DNA of 64,000 nt from Antedon mediterranea (taxonomy: Eukaryota > Echinodermata > Crinoidea > Comatulida > Antedonidae), in contig NC_092672.1 in NCBI RefSeq assembly GCF_964355755.1, positions 8,556,001 through 8,620,000 of the forward strand, written 5' to 3'. A program made the translations under genes and the position numbers. Of this stretch, positions 11,436 to 24,300 are shown piece after piece. The notes under the pieces are model-generated. The model was not told the origin of the DNA. It saw only the letters and a program-made list of their open reading frames with translations, and ran no database searches. Each line of letters starts with the position of its first letter. The first letter of the stretch is position 1.

Positions 11436-14400
11436 TTAAGAAGCAAACTCTTTAACAATCTTTTCTCCAAGTTTCTTGATTGCTGCAAAGTTTTCTTCTC
11501 CGGAAGGGATAATTTCGCTTTCTGGCATGAGAAAGCCGTAAGTGCCAGTATCTCCCAGTTCAATAACGTATGAATATTTGGCCCTAAGCGTTTCATAACC
11601 CCAGTCTGCACTGCATCCTGAAGCGGCATCTGTAAAAGGAAATAATTGGATTTTTGAAGAAATTGTAAATATAGGTTTTATATACTATTTTAATCCTGTG
11701 ATTAAATTAACCAAAATGTCTTTTCTCTTTATAATGTCATAGCCATGCACTCAAAAACCAATCATCGGTCACCTGTATCGATTAATATTAATTATTCATA
11801 AATTTAATACCCAAAAGTTTCAAATAAAACGGCAAAGTGTGTTCACAGCAAACACACTTATGCAAAGTCCTAAAAGGGTAACGACGAAAGTTAATAATTA
11901 TGGCTACATTTTAGGCAACGTAAATGGAATAACTTCCGTCTTACAGTCTGAAGCTGAATAAAGCTTGGTTCTCACTAGGACGCAACGCAAGCGTCTTGAC
12001 CAATGACCAGCGAAAGTTCGAATAATCCATCAATTGTGATTGGTCAACTCACTTGCGTTACGTCTTTGTGTTGCGTCCCTAGTGGGAACCAAGCATTATT
12101 TCGCACGCGTGCACGACACATACAAGAATTTTCTTCTCTCCTAAGGTTCCCGTTGGGTCGGGTGCTGCCACGAAATGGCGCTCATTCGTCGACAGGATGG
12201 ACCAGAGTGCATACTACCCTTTCGAAAGATTGGTTCTTCTTTATAGTGCACAAGAGTCAGATATGTATACTGTATAACCTCGAGTTAGGTTCTTTAAAGT
12301 GCACACGAGTCAAGTATGTACACTGCGACCTCCAACACCAGAAGAAGTTACTTACATAGTTTTCTTGCAGAAGGCCCATAATCATAGTCGGTTCCATGGA
12401 CGGCCTTCAGAGCATCTGTACAAGCCTTAGCCATAGCATCCTATTTATCAAGAATACAATCAAACCTGCTTAGTCTAAACATATTTTTATATAGTTCATT
12501 CCATAAGTTAAACAAACTGTTTTTGGAAAAATGTATATAGCCTCATTTTTTCTTTTAAATATGTATTATCCCCAACAAACATGACAAATTAAGTTTTTTT
12601 TTTTAATTTCAACAAAATGTTACGAGGATGGTCCATCGAGCCGAAGCTGATCATTAGGGACCCTCACAAAAATACAACATGACGAGACAAAAACATGTAA
12701 CAATAAAATCAAATTAAAATAATTAGTATTTGTAAAGATAAACAAAATAAAATAAAGCACAAGCAAATTAGTAAAAAATTAAATGAATTAAATTAAATTG
12801 GCCATCTCAGAAGGAAAAGGGAACTAAACAAGAAGACGGTTGTTGAGCAAATTGTGAAAGAAGAGTAAGATGAAGCAAGTTGGATATCTAAAGAAAGATT
12901 AATAAAATCTTTTTTTTGTGTAGTTTTAATAAAGTCATCTACAACAAAAATACACACAAATATTGGTTTCACTGTTAAATTTACCGTCTGACAGACGATT
13001 TGACTATTTTTTCTCTATCTAAAGTTACCAACTATTTATTATCTGGCATTAAAAAAACATATTTAACAAAAAGATTTTTTTTCAGGGGGACAATATATCT
13101 TTAATCTATTAACTATATTGACTTATAAAAAACATCGAAACATGCCAGCCCGGTCTAAATATTATAGGCTACATAAGTGCGTAGTCAGATCTATAAACAA
13201 TTGATATTATCGGATACTAATTACATGTATATTTTGATGTATCAGGTTAGACCAATACTCGATCACGGCAACCAAAAGTAAACATTTCTAATTTTACAAG
13301 ATGATAAGAGTAGGGTGGAATATTGCCTGCTACCCTAGGCCTACGTGACATCGCAAACAACATGTTAGTTATTCCAGGGAAGAGAATTTAACTCTTCTCT
13401 GGTTATGCCTAAATTAAACTCACGTGATCTTTAGTGTGTGATGGCAATGTAGCAGTCTTTGAGTAAGACCAAGGAGCTAGCCAGAGTTGAGAGTAGGCGT
13501 GAAAGTCGATGAAAACATGGAAGTCCTGTGTTTTGTTTTTTTTTATTAGGAAACTAGTGCTATCAGCAAGCTCTGGTTCGGAATGGGGTTCGGAACCACG
13601 GTAAACGTCAGAACAAGGATTTGTACTAGTACCAGCCCCTGAAAGTAGAAAACAGTCGTCAAAAATCAGTATTCACTATTATTCAATTAAAGTATTTTAT
13701 TTCCTCAAGCATTCTGGATCGAAAATTGTCTTGAGGCTGAGGTAAAGAATTAGAATAAACAAATTTCAAATTCAACTTATGGAAAAAATCTATTAAATTT
13801 ATTAAATTAAGTGAAATTTGTATTTTTGGTGAAATACGGTCGCTTGCCAGCATAATTATCAATACGGTGGGTTTTTTTGTAAACGACAAAATATAGGTTG
13901 ATTTTTAGTTGACTCTACAGCTGACTATGTCGGTCGGTCGGTCGGTCGGTCAGTAAACACTAACTTGAGCACGTGACTGCAGCCATCTATATGGCCTTGT
14001 TTGAGGAAAAATGGTTAACGAATTCGTTATCAAAGCAATGTTTTGATTTTACAAAAAAACTTTTTCATAAAATCTTTTACAATATTTATATGAAAGGTTG
14101 AAATCTGTTATTGGTGGCAGAAGGATAGATTCAGATTTTTTCCACAAAATATAGAATGAAATGATTGCATCCTATGAATGAAATAACTAATTTTTTTCAG
14201 AAGTGAATAACAGTATTAAAACTGCAAAATGGCCTACTTAAAGTCTGATTAATCTTCATTTTTTAGTGTTTTTGGGGGACAATACATCTATAAAATAAAA
14301 TATAAATATGACTAATAATAAACTCACCTCCCCATTTGTATTCATAGTTTCGGTTTGGGTCGATTCCTGTACATATATTGCCGGATTCATGGCGTCTGGT

Positions 14401-17400
14401 CTTTCTCCACATACGATCCTAAACACAAATTGGCCTAATATTTAAACTTTATTATTCTATTTTTACAGCTCACTATGTCGGTCGGTCGGTTGGTTGGTCG
14501 GTAAACACTAACTTGAGCACGCGACTGCAGCCATGTATATATTATATCTATTCATAATCACTTCCGATGGTATAATCTCTCTATGGTGAGCTTAATGCCT
14601 TTGGCCTAATTTAGCAAGTAAAAACCAATAATATTGAAATATTAAGAGAAATTGTACTATATCATTATCATTAATGTCTCAGTTCAGTCATTTGTTTTAT
14701 ATTTCTTCCCGGTTTTGCGTACATGATGTTTCTCTTTCAATTCTGTTCATATAAATGAATACACCCAATATATGCAATGATCAATTAATTAATACATATC
14801 TTTGATTTGTTTAAACGTCCGACGATTAGAAGGACCTAAGGCCTTATGACGTCATATGAAGGCGCAGCTAATCACATGCGCTGAGTTTGGTTGGCCAATT
14901 GTTATGGAACCAATTCGGTCGATTCTAAGTTAGGTCCAGACATGCATATTTGAAGTTTGGGGTGTACAATTGTTGAAAAAAAACAAAAAAAAATTGAAAT
15001 CGAATTCATAATTTTACGCAGATGAACGATGACGTAATGCTTGATCGTCGAAAATTGAAAATAGGTTTAACTTACGTTTGTCCATGTGTAGACGTATCCG
15101 TCAACGTTTAATGATGGTACAATATACCAGTCAAATTTATCTAACATGTCGGTCACTCCAGTATCACTGCCGTATGTCTCCAACATCTACAAAATTAAAT
15201 GTAAAATATTCATAATTATAAAACGTACAGGTAAGCCTGATCTTTGTTTATTCAAGGTAATCTAATAAACCCTTCGATCTTTCTTTTCTTTTTCTTTTTT
15301 TGCATCTCCATTGAGATCCAGTCACTGATATCCACATCATTATCATTTTTCAGTAATACGCCTTTGGATTTATATATTTAACAGTATATTTCCATTAAAT
15401 GTTTCATAAAATAAAACATTTTTTTGGAAAACGTCCATTAACGAAGACCAAAATAGTACTTCGGCATTCATTTTTATTTCTTTGTAATTATTAAATTCAA
15501 ACACATACGGTACCTGGTTAGTGAAATACATGATCGTAGCGGGAGACATCCATTCACGAGCATGGATACCGCCTTGGAAGTAAACAGCCGGTTTACCACT
15601 TGTTTTTTTTCCGATCTAAATATATATTTATAAAGAAAATCACCATTTACAATAATGTGAACAGACAAGTAAAATTATATGTAAAAGGCGCCAAGAAATT
15701 CCAAGATGTGACGGGCTGTTTACTGATACTTTAGACCCTTCTGTACATAGGCTAAGGGTTGTGCCGCATTACTTGCATTTTTAAGTTACTGAAGTCATTG
15801 GCCTTGTACACTATTCAACAATATTATGTTGATCAGAGACCCTCCTTCCTTCAATTATCTAGAATAACATTGTATTGAGAGGTCCACAAGTATAAAGAAG
15901 AAACCAAATGAACGAAATAATTAATGATATTCATTGAAATGTCTCTTTCATTATGATTTACGTAATAATTACGTAATCTTCAATAGCATGATTGAAAAGT
16001 ATTTTGTTTTCTTCTTTTTCTATTAATATGAATTTCAGTTTGTTCTGATGTATGTATTAAAAGAATTGAATTGTTATCATTAAAGCATTACTACCTTAAG
16101 TCCGTTGATCTCACGTCCTTCACTAGATGTAGCAATTTGGAAAGACTCGGCAATGTTGGAGTGTGCGGCTGCAATGTCTGCAACCCACTCTTTTATCTGT
16201 GAAATATAAATATGACATGAATGTTAGTATTTTGTTTGAGTGCCTTTCATTATCAACCTAATTAATATTAATTATTGTCATGGTAATATTACCGTTGTAT
16301 GTTCTTCATAACCTTAATTAATCATAACTCGTCTTCATATCTAATCATCACTTTCACCACCACAACCACCACCAACAACAACAACATACCTTTCTCGCCA
16401 TTATTAACGTCCATCAACATCAGAGCTATTCAATCTTCACACGTATATTTACCATGGTGTTTAATAAGTGCTTACTTTTTAGGTCTAGGCCAATACTTAT
16501 TTGTAAATCCAGTATGTAGGTAACTTTTTAGAAATTTTTTTATTTTTCTCTATTAAAAAGAAATTTAATGGACAATATGGAGATATAAAATAAGAATCAC
16601 CATGGTTAAAATAAATAAATATTGCAACTTACCTCTTCATAGGCATGATATTTGGAATAATCAAAACCGTTGTTTCCATCCAAAATGCCTTTTGCCGAGA
16701 ACTGATTATCAATTATGCCTTGGACATCCGGGATGTGAACTACGTAATCAAGTCCACGAGCGTTCAGCAACGTCTGCAGAAGATCATGATACTTTGGCGA
16801 AACCATGATGTCTATAGGTCGTTCAAGAACACGGGTCATTTGCCAGAAGTCAAACTATATTTAAAACAAAAAATAAAACCAAAATCATTACTAGTATGTA
16901 TAAATTACGAAAGCCTAATCCGGCCACATGAATAGAAATAATATATAGCTATGTTTTTGTCGGCATATGTATATAGACATTTCGAAATAGAAACACAAAA
17001 AAAAAACAACAAAAAACATAATGTCAAAATTTCTACATACAAATAAATACACAATAAAAAACATAATAAATGTCGAAATTTCTACATACATATGTTGACA
17101 TTTTGACATAAAACAAACGTATGTGTACAAGTTCAAACTATTTTTTGATCTTATAAACGGCAACGGATAACATTGCGCTACAATTGTCAATATTGGATTG
17201 ATGTATCAAGAAAGAAGAGTTAAACAACGTTCTTCATGTTTCAAAGATACATTCTCATAAACTCAGCCAAATGATTGCCTTAATGAATTTTGTCTGGTAT
17301 AGTATCAAAATATTGTGTTCCGTTATTATAAGTGCTGCGCCATATTTCTACTCTTTACAAAAAGCACATTCTTGTGGATAGAAGCTATTTGTAGGCCTAT

Positions 17401-18162
17401 TTTATTACAATGATTTCTAGCTTTTCTGGATGTGGGTTCAACGGTTCTAGACAATCCATAGTTGTGAATCCTGACCTGATGTGCTTTATAGCAATAGCAG
17501 TTAAGCTACTATTAAATGTCTGTGGGTAAATGGGGAGCCAAGTTTCATAGGGAATCTGAAATAAAAACCATAAATATTTTGTGTAATAATTCTTACTTTT
17601 CCTTCATATCTTTCTTCTAAAAGGTGTATCCACTCCACGTCTGCTTCATCGCGAGGGGTAATACGAATCACTTGATACCTGACAGGATAACAGAACAAAG
17701 CTTAAGACCTACTAATATGGTTCATAATGCCTATATTATTTCGTATTAACATTAATAGGCCTATATACACTTCCTGTTTTCATATAAAACTTGTTCGTAA
17801 TAAAATATTTTGATTAATAGTTACATAATCTAACAAACATTAGGTAATCTGCAGTATAAAGTTTAGATACATTTTGGGGGATTGATAGATATCATCATAT
17901 TGTTTATGGTGTAAAAGTACAGACACATATGTAAATTACCGAATGCCACATCAAGCCACAGTTACATATTTAAGGAAATGAACTGCAGACTGGAAACTCA
18001 TGATTAACATTAGTTTATCGTCCTTAAGATAATAATACGTATTAAGGAAAAGTATTGATTGACAAAATCAATAAAATAAAATGAGCAAACTTACCCGTCG
18101 TATCTTACTTTCTCGGCCGCAACAGCCGCAACGAGAAACGCCAAACACAAACAGCGAATCAT
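11436..18162 (-). CDS. Zinc procarboxypeptidase (M14A) with altered S1' pocket, complete
   Basis: Ten exons, from 5' to 3': 18162-18095, 17678-17597, 16854-16633, 16196-16095, 15615-15514, 15186-15076, 14418-14328, 13638-13424, 12440-12356 and 11629-11436 (TAA). All phases agree and the product is 423 residues. It opens with a signal peptide (MIRCLCLAFLVAAVAA), then the activation propeptide (YQVIRITP) and the enzyme. Zinc ligands His69 and Glu72 are in GGIHAREW and His196 in FIDFHAYSQ. Arg127 is in RMWRKTR, Arg145 in DPNRNY, Tyr248 in LYAASG and Glu270 in VIELGDTG; the disulfide cysteines are kept. Position 255 is Ala (SGCSADW), neither the Ile of A-type nor the Asp of B-type enzymes, and the Arg after the catalytic Glu is Gly. 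Compared with the paralogue at 891-5214 it has one extra intron splitting the His196 exon. The donor at 15513 (GTACCG) is weak but unavoidable. Confidence 0.96.
11962..12098. mobile_element. Palindromic MITE, GGTTCCCA..GGACGCAA family (best copy)
   Basis: It begins GCTTGGTTCTCACTAGGACG and ends with the inverted CCTAGTGGGAACCAAGC, about 137 bp. Arms of roughly 20 bp flank a smaller inner inverted repeat (TTGACCAATGA / TGATTGGTCAA). It lies in the intron between the last two exons of carboxypeptidase 2. No coding capacity. Confidence 0.8.
12556..13106. mobile_element. TTAA-flanked MITE (TATTGTCCCC family) carrying an inserted LINE tail
   Basis: The left end TTAAATATGTATTATCCCC at 12556 and the right end GGGGGACAATATATCTTTAA at about 13086-13105 match the termini of the full copy at 21838-22193. 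At 12595-12690 it carries an antisense LINE/SINE 3' tail, which explains the extra length. It lies in a carboxypeptidase 2 intron. Confidence 0.55.
12595..12690 (-). mobile_element. LINE or SINE 3' tail
   Basis: On the minus strand it reads GGGTCCCTAATGATCAGC, then GCTCGATGGACCATCC, ending in an A-rich run. The same tail closes the SINE at 26731-26990, so both were probably mobilised by one reverse transcriptase. Confidence 0.55.
13913..14535 (+). repeat. Direct repeat pair flanking a carboxypeptidase exon
   Basis: About 70 bp, starting with a (TCGG)n run and continuing GTAAACACTAACTTGAGCAC, occurs at 13913-13987 and again at 14464-14535. Between the copies are the exon 14328-14418 and, at 14270-14297, one end of the TTAA-type MITE (GGGGGACAATACATCT). 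Confidence 0.75.
17016..17103 (+). repeat. Short direct duplication in a carboxypeptidase 2 intron
   Basis: AAAAACATAATGTCAAAATT and AAAAACATAATAAATGTCGA each lead into TTTCTACATACA, giving two imperfect copies about 45 bp apart. This is probably local slippage or duplication. Confidence 0.45.
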
Positions 18163-18202
18163 TGTTTCAAAAACGTTGATCAATTCATTGGTTTTTCCTA
18201 CA

Positions 18203-18212
18203 AATATATACT
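18203..18212 (-). promoter_or_regulatory. TATA box of carboxypeptidase 2
   Basis: On the minus strand AGTATATATTTG lies about 40 bases before the ATG at 18162. This fits a TATA-driven promoter with a very short leader, usual for highly expressed secreted enzymes. Confidence 0.5.
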
Positions 18213-18403
18213 AATCTGGCACCCGGGGTACAGCGTATTATTGAAAAGCTTTTGCAGACAATACACGTTATACTGGCGTTGTACTTTCTATAGTTTCGAT
18301 TACCCCGGCGATTTATTCAACCTTATCTTGTACAAATTATTGTACTCAGACGTCAACATTTTCATGAGAAAAAAAGCATATGGTATGGAATGAATTTTCA
18401 ATT

Positions 18404-18840
18404 CAATTCAATCCAATTCAATCTTTTATTTTGGAATAAAGTATGAGTGCAATGTGACGCACTCTGATTCCAGGATGCTATAAGTTCCATCTGGAGAGCA
18501 TCCTTGACTCCCCAGATATTGTCTACTGAAGTCGTGACTAAAACATTTTCACTTGCATTGTGTCTACACATTAGACCATGTATCCCTATTTTTAAACATT
18601 CATAAAAAGACTGAATTCTACATTACGTAAACATGAAGCTGGCACTACAATGTGGAGGCCTTTGCAACAACATTCTTAACCCACTATGGTAGCATACCCG
18701 AAGAGATCGCATAGGTACGCTAAGTTGTTGCACACATTTAACACCGTATGTTCTAAATATAACACATTTCATATCGACAGAACACTTACTAAAATTTCTG
18801 ACCAATGAGTTGGCTCTGATACACACTTTTAACATGGTAT
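18404..18840 (-). mobile_element. LINE fragment with (TTGAA)n 3' end
   Basis: The minus-strand frame 18835-18623 encodes a C-terminal reverse-transcriptase pattern: ANSLVRNFSKCSVDMKCVIF, then LRVCYHSGLRMLL and HCSASFMF. After non-coding sequence it ends at 18404-18425 in repeated ATTGAATTGGATTGAATTG, a microsatellite tail typical of several non-LTR families. 5'-truncated and inactive. Confidence 0.7.
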
Positions 18841-18859
18841 TAAGTAAGGTTTACCTTTA

Positions 18860-19885
18860 AGTAAAATGTGGAGACAAGGAGTATTGCTCGTTAGGCTACC
18901 TTCTCTCATAGTTTATATGCGAGTCGTTTAAAAATGTGAGCTTCAAAGAAAGTTTAGAGGTAAAGAATTACATGTGTTTATTATACGTATGTCAAAGAAG
19001 CTCTAATATATATATTGCTTTTAAAGTTGAATTTTCACTCGAGACATGCGAGTAACATAAAATCATATCTATGATAATACAAAGTTTTTTATCTACGAAC
19101 AACTTTATACATGTAGCATGATCATTGTGAATTTATAAAATTACCAGGTGGATTAGAATTACACAATATGTTTAAAAGATTATTATTACAAATACAGTTT
19201 TTGATATCTGGGAGTATTCGACATTGTTGTATTGTCTGTAGAATATCATCATTATTTATCTTCCACTATCTAATTAATAAAGGTGATTACCTCCACCTGT
19301 TAATTTTATCAATGTTCGGTCAATACGATAAGTTGCATCAATAAAAGATAATTTAAAATAGAATTATGTTTGATAACTCAATGATGTGATGTGCCCACAA
19401 ATGGTAGCGATAATAGTGTAGACAAGGCTTTACAAAAGAGTTTGCCAGTAGACTAATCATACTTTGGCAAACTGCCGACAACTTTTCAAAATAGTTTGTT
19501 AAGGCTCTTGTAAACGCGAAACAAATACGTCTTTGTAGTCATGTGTTCGAAAAAAACACTGTAATAAACAGTGGAAAACTTGTGTTTAAGTAAAGTTTGC
19601 AGTGTAGACTAGGCTAGATGTTATAGCCCAGTATTTGACACCAATTACTGTTGTTATACTTCGTGACTGTACGTGTGTATATTATACGTTTCTCCAAACA
19701 AATAGTTCACAGTAATCAAACAAGATGAAATGTCCATGTTAGGCTACAGATTAAAATTATATCAGTGAAAATATTATAACAATATTATAAGCCTATGTAC
19801 ACTTTGTTACGGGGCAAGGTGCATTTTTCCCCAATTAGCCCGGCATAACCTTAATCTACATGTACTCAATTCACTAACCTTTGCT
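18860..19885. other. Intergenic region between divergent secreted-protein genes
   Basis: No gene is seen. It includes GTGTAGACAAGGCTTTACAA at 19418 and AGTGTAGACTAGGCT at 19601, resembling the ends of the TCTACACTATCAAA-type MITEs but too eroded to delimit. Confidence 0.4.
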
Positions 19886-19891
19886 ATACAA

Positions 19892-21368
19892 ATGGATAGA
19901 TTCTTCAGCTTGTGTTTTTTCCTTTTTCTCCATGGCTTGCCGAATGCAGAGTTAGGTGAACCGAAACAACTAGTTTCTGTTACGTTTCTTGTAGCTGTTA
20001 ACCATACCTGGAATAGGTAGGCTCTTAAATACTAGGCCTATAATACACAGTGTAGGTCGTTAGAATACAAAAACAGCGTACAAAAACAATAGCCAATTTG
20101 CACATTAGGAGAGATTTTTACTTCCACCCTTGTATCATGGAGCTAGCTCCATGCTTGTATTAATACTCTCGACAACAAGACATGCATTGAGAGTTTAATG
20201 GAATGTGGTATACAGGTGCTGTATGCAAATTAACCATGTATTAAAGAAATGTGCATTGAATTGGCTTCCTATTGTATTCTGATAGTTCCCTCTCTTTCTT
20301 GTCAATACTTTATTTATGAATTCTATTTTACTTTCTAAGCTATGATCATTCCATCCCATCTTTTGCTCTTCAAAATACTCGTCCACGCCTACCATGTGTT
20401 AGGCCTATTTCCAACCATGTATTAGGCCTATTTCCAACCATGTATTGGGCCTATTTCATTTAAATTTTATTTAAACAGTTTTTACCTTCCCTTTTAGGTA
20501 TACGTTTTGAAAGCCTGTCCCATTTTTGACGTTGTTCATCTTTTTATATTTTAATTATCAAGGTCTTAGAATTATTCGTAATATTATCTCATACAGTGAT
20601 TTTTTTGGTTTTTTTTTTGGAACTGCTCGTTATAGTTTAACAAGTTTGAAAGTAAAGAAACAAAATTTAAATACTAAAATTATTATTAAGCTAAGATGTT
20701 AATTAGTTTATTCTTATCTATATAAGTTGTATAGCAACAACTAAAACTCCAGCACTGATACCAGGACAACCGTGGAATATCAGCCGAACCATCCGTGTGG
20801 GGCAGTGTGACGAAGGACCTCTTGTATTTAACGTCACGAAAAACAAAGAAAATGACATGGTAGGTCCTGTAGTTAACAGTTTATATGACTCTAATAAGTT
20901 CCCCTTCCCAACACAGTATGTTGTCATTATGATACTTTATATTGTGGCTAGTAGGAATTAAGCCAGAACTTTTTACATTTTACAAGATGGCGGCACCAGC
21001 ACCCTTTCTCTGCCTCTCCCCACCCCCCTTATGCTTCAGTTGACTTCTGAGAGGGGTGGAATATGTATTGATACTGTATAACTTTATCCATCGCTGTTTG
21101 CTAATATAATGATAAGTTTAGGTCTACTATAACAAACAAAATATTAAATATTATATGTTGTTGTCTTCCAATCCTCATTTCTTTTTTATTTCAGAGTGTA
21201 GATTTGACGTTCTATTCGTCCGTTATTGAGGATGCATCTCCGCCAACATGTCATATTAAATGGGATGGAAGATACTTAGTGCCGACGAAAGCATGGTCCA
21301 ATGAGTCACTATTACCTGGTTGTTTCACAGCAGAATCACGCGAGGGATACCATGTTCTATGTTATTGA
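19892..21368 (+). CDS. Small secreted four-cysteine protein, family unknown
   Basis: Three exons, 19892-19955, 20735-20859 and 21195-21368 (TGA), join in phase 1 then 0 to give 120 residues. The ATG opens a strong signal peptide (MDRFFSLCFFLFLHGLPNA). The mature part has a Thr/Pro-containing start, then IPGQPWNISRTIRVGQCDEG, VDLTFYSS, PPTCHIKWDGRY, LLPGCFTAE and VLCY at the end. That makes four cysteines, enough for two disulfides, plus three N-glycosylation sequons (NIS, NVT, NES). All donors and acceptors are canonical (GTGAAC/TATAG, GTAGGT/TTCAG). I recognise no family; the strand-rich pattern suggests a small beta-sandwich. It is divergent from carboxypeptidase 2. A possible AATAAA is at 21689. 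Confidence 0.65.
20378..20456 (+). repeat. Three tandem 23-bp units
   Basis: CCATGTGTTAGGCCTATTTC is followed by two further copies of CCATGTATTRGGCCTATTTC, each separated by CAA. It lies in the first intron of the small secreted gene. Confidence 0.75.
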
Positions 21369-24300
21369 TTGGCTGTTTGGATGAAATTGTTTGACGTCAT
21401 TCAACAAATGGTTTACCTGATTGGTTGATAGTTAGGACTATGTAAATTTCGCGGGTTAGAGCCTTTAAGCAACATAAATTTAGGGCATTGTAAAGCTTTA
21501 TAGTACGACTTTATTTTAACAAAAGTACAGTAACAAACAAAAACACGACTAGTATATCACAGTATGGCAAAGTTCAACTTAAGTAGTGTTTACTTTATAC
21601 ATATTAATGATTCGAAATAATAATACACTTTCAGTATTAAACAGAAAGTGAATAATAATTAACAAAAACTAAATACTAAATATATATGAATAAATTGTAA
21701 ATATTTATTACAGCAAAAAATAGTTATTGCAGCATGCCTTTATATAATTTATTATAGATAGTACATAGTTCAATAATATACCGTATATATACACACCTGC
21801 ATATGCAACAACCACCTATTTCTCGATATTATACCAATTAAAGATGTATTGTCCCCCAATAAACATGAAAAATGAAGATTAATTAAATCAGATTTGAATA
21901 GGTTATTTAGTAGTTTCAATAAAGTTAATCACCACCGTAGAAAAAAACGTAAAAAAAATAATGTTTTCACTTATAACATAACATAATAAATAATTAATTT
22001 CAACCGAAAATCCATTGGCTGGCAGCCAATTTGACCATTTTTTTTTCTTAAATTACAGTTTTTTCAGATAAATAAATTTTGTTTAGATCCAATTTTTTTT
22101 TAAAAAGGATAACTATTATGTGACATTAAAATGGCATATTAAAAAAAAATATCGTAAAAAATTATTTTTCAGCGGGACAATACATCTTTAATAATACATG
22201 TCTCTAATTCCTATTAAAAAGGCTACTATAAGTACTATAATCTATCAATTAGACTACTTGGTTCAATTAATTTAATATCTTGCTAGCTTCAAATCGATTT
22301 GATTGAGATACCACAACAACTTTTAAGTTTAAAAACATTTAAACTAGATGACATTAAAATATTAAAAAACATATTGGTTGTTTTGGGGTAAACATGCATT
22401 ATCATACATGTAGTTTGTGACAAGCAAAACTGCATAACACGTTTTGTTTGATGTTAAGATTTGATTTTGAATGAAAGAATGGGAGAAAAAACTTTTAAAA
22501 AACGGGATGGAGGATATGATTTTCAAATGACAGGGTATAGGAAATCGATAAAAATATAGCAGTTTACAGAAAGATTGTGTTTTCTAGTACCGTTTTCTTC
22601 AGTCACCAACAATGTGTAATAATTCCAGATGGCACATTGTGAAACAATAATGTCAACACAAGATTTGAGAACAAATAATTGTTTCAATAAATAAGTCACA
22701 TATTTGTAGATATCTGAGGATAAATAAATTGCAATTAGAAGATTACATTTAGTTTAATTTAATAATAAAACAAATTCGTGACTATATTTCACAATAAATT
22801 AAGTTACGAACTTTGTTTTGAAAGTTGGAAATAGAGTAAAAAATGACTAATTTAGAAGAGAATGCCACTGGATGATACCAGCAGTAACTACAGTATATTA
22901 AAATATATTTGAAAAATGAGTAAAAATGATTAACTCTTAATTATTGACTGCTGACAAGATAGCCTAAAATTTATAAATTTAAAACTTTACGATACTTAGT
23001 ATTCAGGAATAGCCGCTCCATAATCTATTTTATAGTACCACCAGATGTTTTTATCAGTGCTACGAATGAATGACTAGTTGGAAGCAGGAAGGCTTTGTAG
23101 ACCAAACCAAGTTTTGATTTCACCATCATTGATAAATTACCTCATGAGGTTAAAGACTTAGTTTGGTTATCTGATATAAGTCCATAGTAGATTAACTCTA
23201 TCCCTACCTTAATTAAGTGATTCTAATCTTATATATTAAAACAATGAAAGCAATTAACACTAATATCAGTTGCAATTTTGATCACATGCTCAACAATAAT
23301 TTGAGTAAAACTAAATATATACAAAGCTTAATTTATAAAATATACAACTTAGAGCTTAGGAAATTAAGCACATAGTATGGAAGAAACAAGTAAAGCTAAG
23401 ACATCAAGGCATATAACTAACATTTTATGTGACAAAAACATAAATTAAAATATTAATTATTAGTTATATCAACATTTTACAGTAAACAGTACATGTATAC
23501 AATAGTTTACATAGTATCAAACGGTAACATTTTGAGATTGTAACAATAGTAATAACTAACTATATCATAGCAAAATATAAAATTCTTAACATAACTTATA
23601 TTAAAAAAACAAGGGAAAATTGATAAAAATAAATAAGAAATGCTATCTATATTTTGTATTCAAATAATATAAAAGGAAGACTATAAAATAGTATAATTAA
23701 ATTAATCCTTTAAATAGTGCAAAGAAGTTAACATAAGTACTATTAGGTGCTGCTTAGAATCCCTGATATAGCAGCCACAACTTAAATATACCCTGTAGGC
23801 CTAATACTTAAAACTTAAAATAACTAAACTTAATAAACAGAAAAATATGATATTTTAAGTCAACACAAAGTGTTAATCTTTCTCCAATTTTTTTTGGGGC
23901 ATTAAATAAACAGTGTGTGACACTTGTAGTTAAAGTTGAATAGTTAATAATTAATGTCAGTTAGTACTTATGGCAATAAATATTCTGGTTCCAAAAGAGG
24001 TATGTAATCGAAGACAGAATTATTAAAAAATTAATAGACAAAAATTAAGGGACGGAATTATGTTAACAAGTACTTAGATTGTGTAACTACTAATTAAATC
24101 AATATAATATATTAATACTAAAATATTTTAGTGAAGTCCAGTCATCTCATTCTGAAATAGAATAGTTTCAAATTGACAAGTGGGAAATTTGGTAAAAGTT
24201 TATAAATTTATCAGAAATTAATTTTGTTTTCAAACATGTATATAAAACAAACAAATATTTAACTTTATTGAAAAACATATGAAACGTTCAAGGCAAGATA

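Noticed and set aside
20718-20927. Minus-strand frame opposite the second exon of the small secreted gene
   Set aside because: It is antisense shadow of a better-supported spliced exon.
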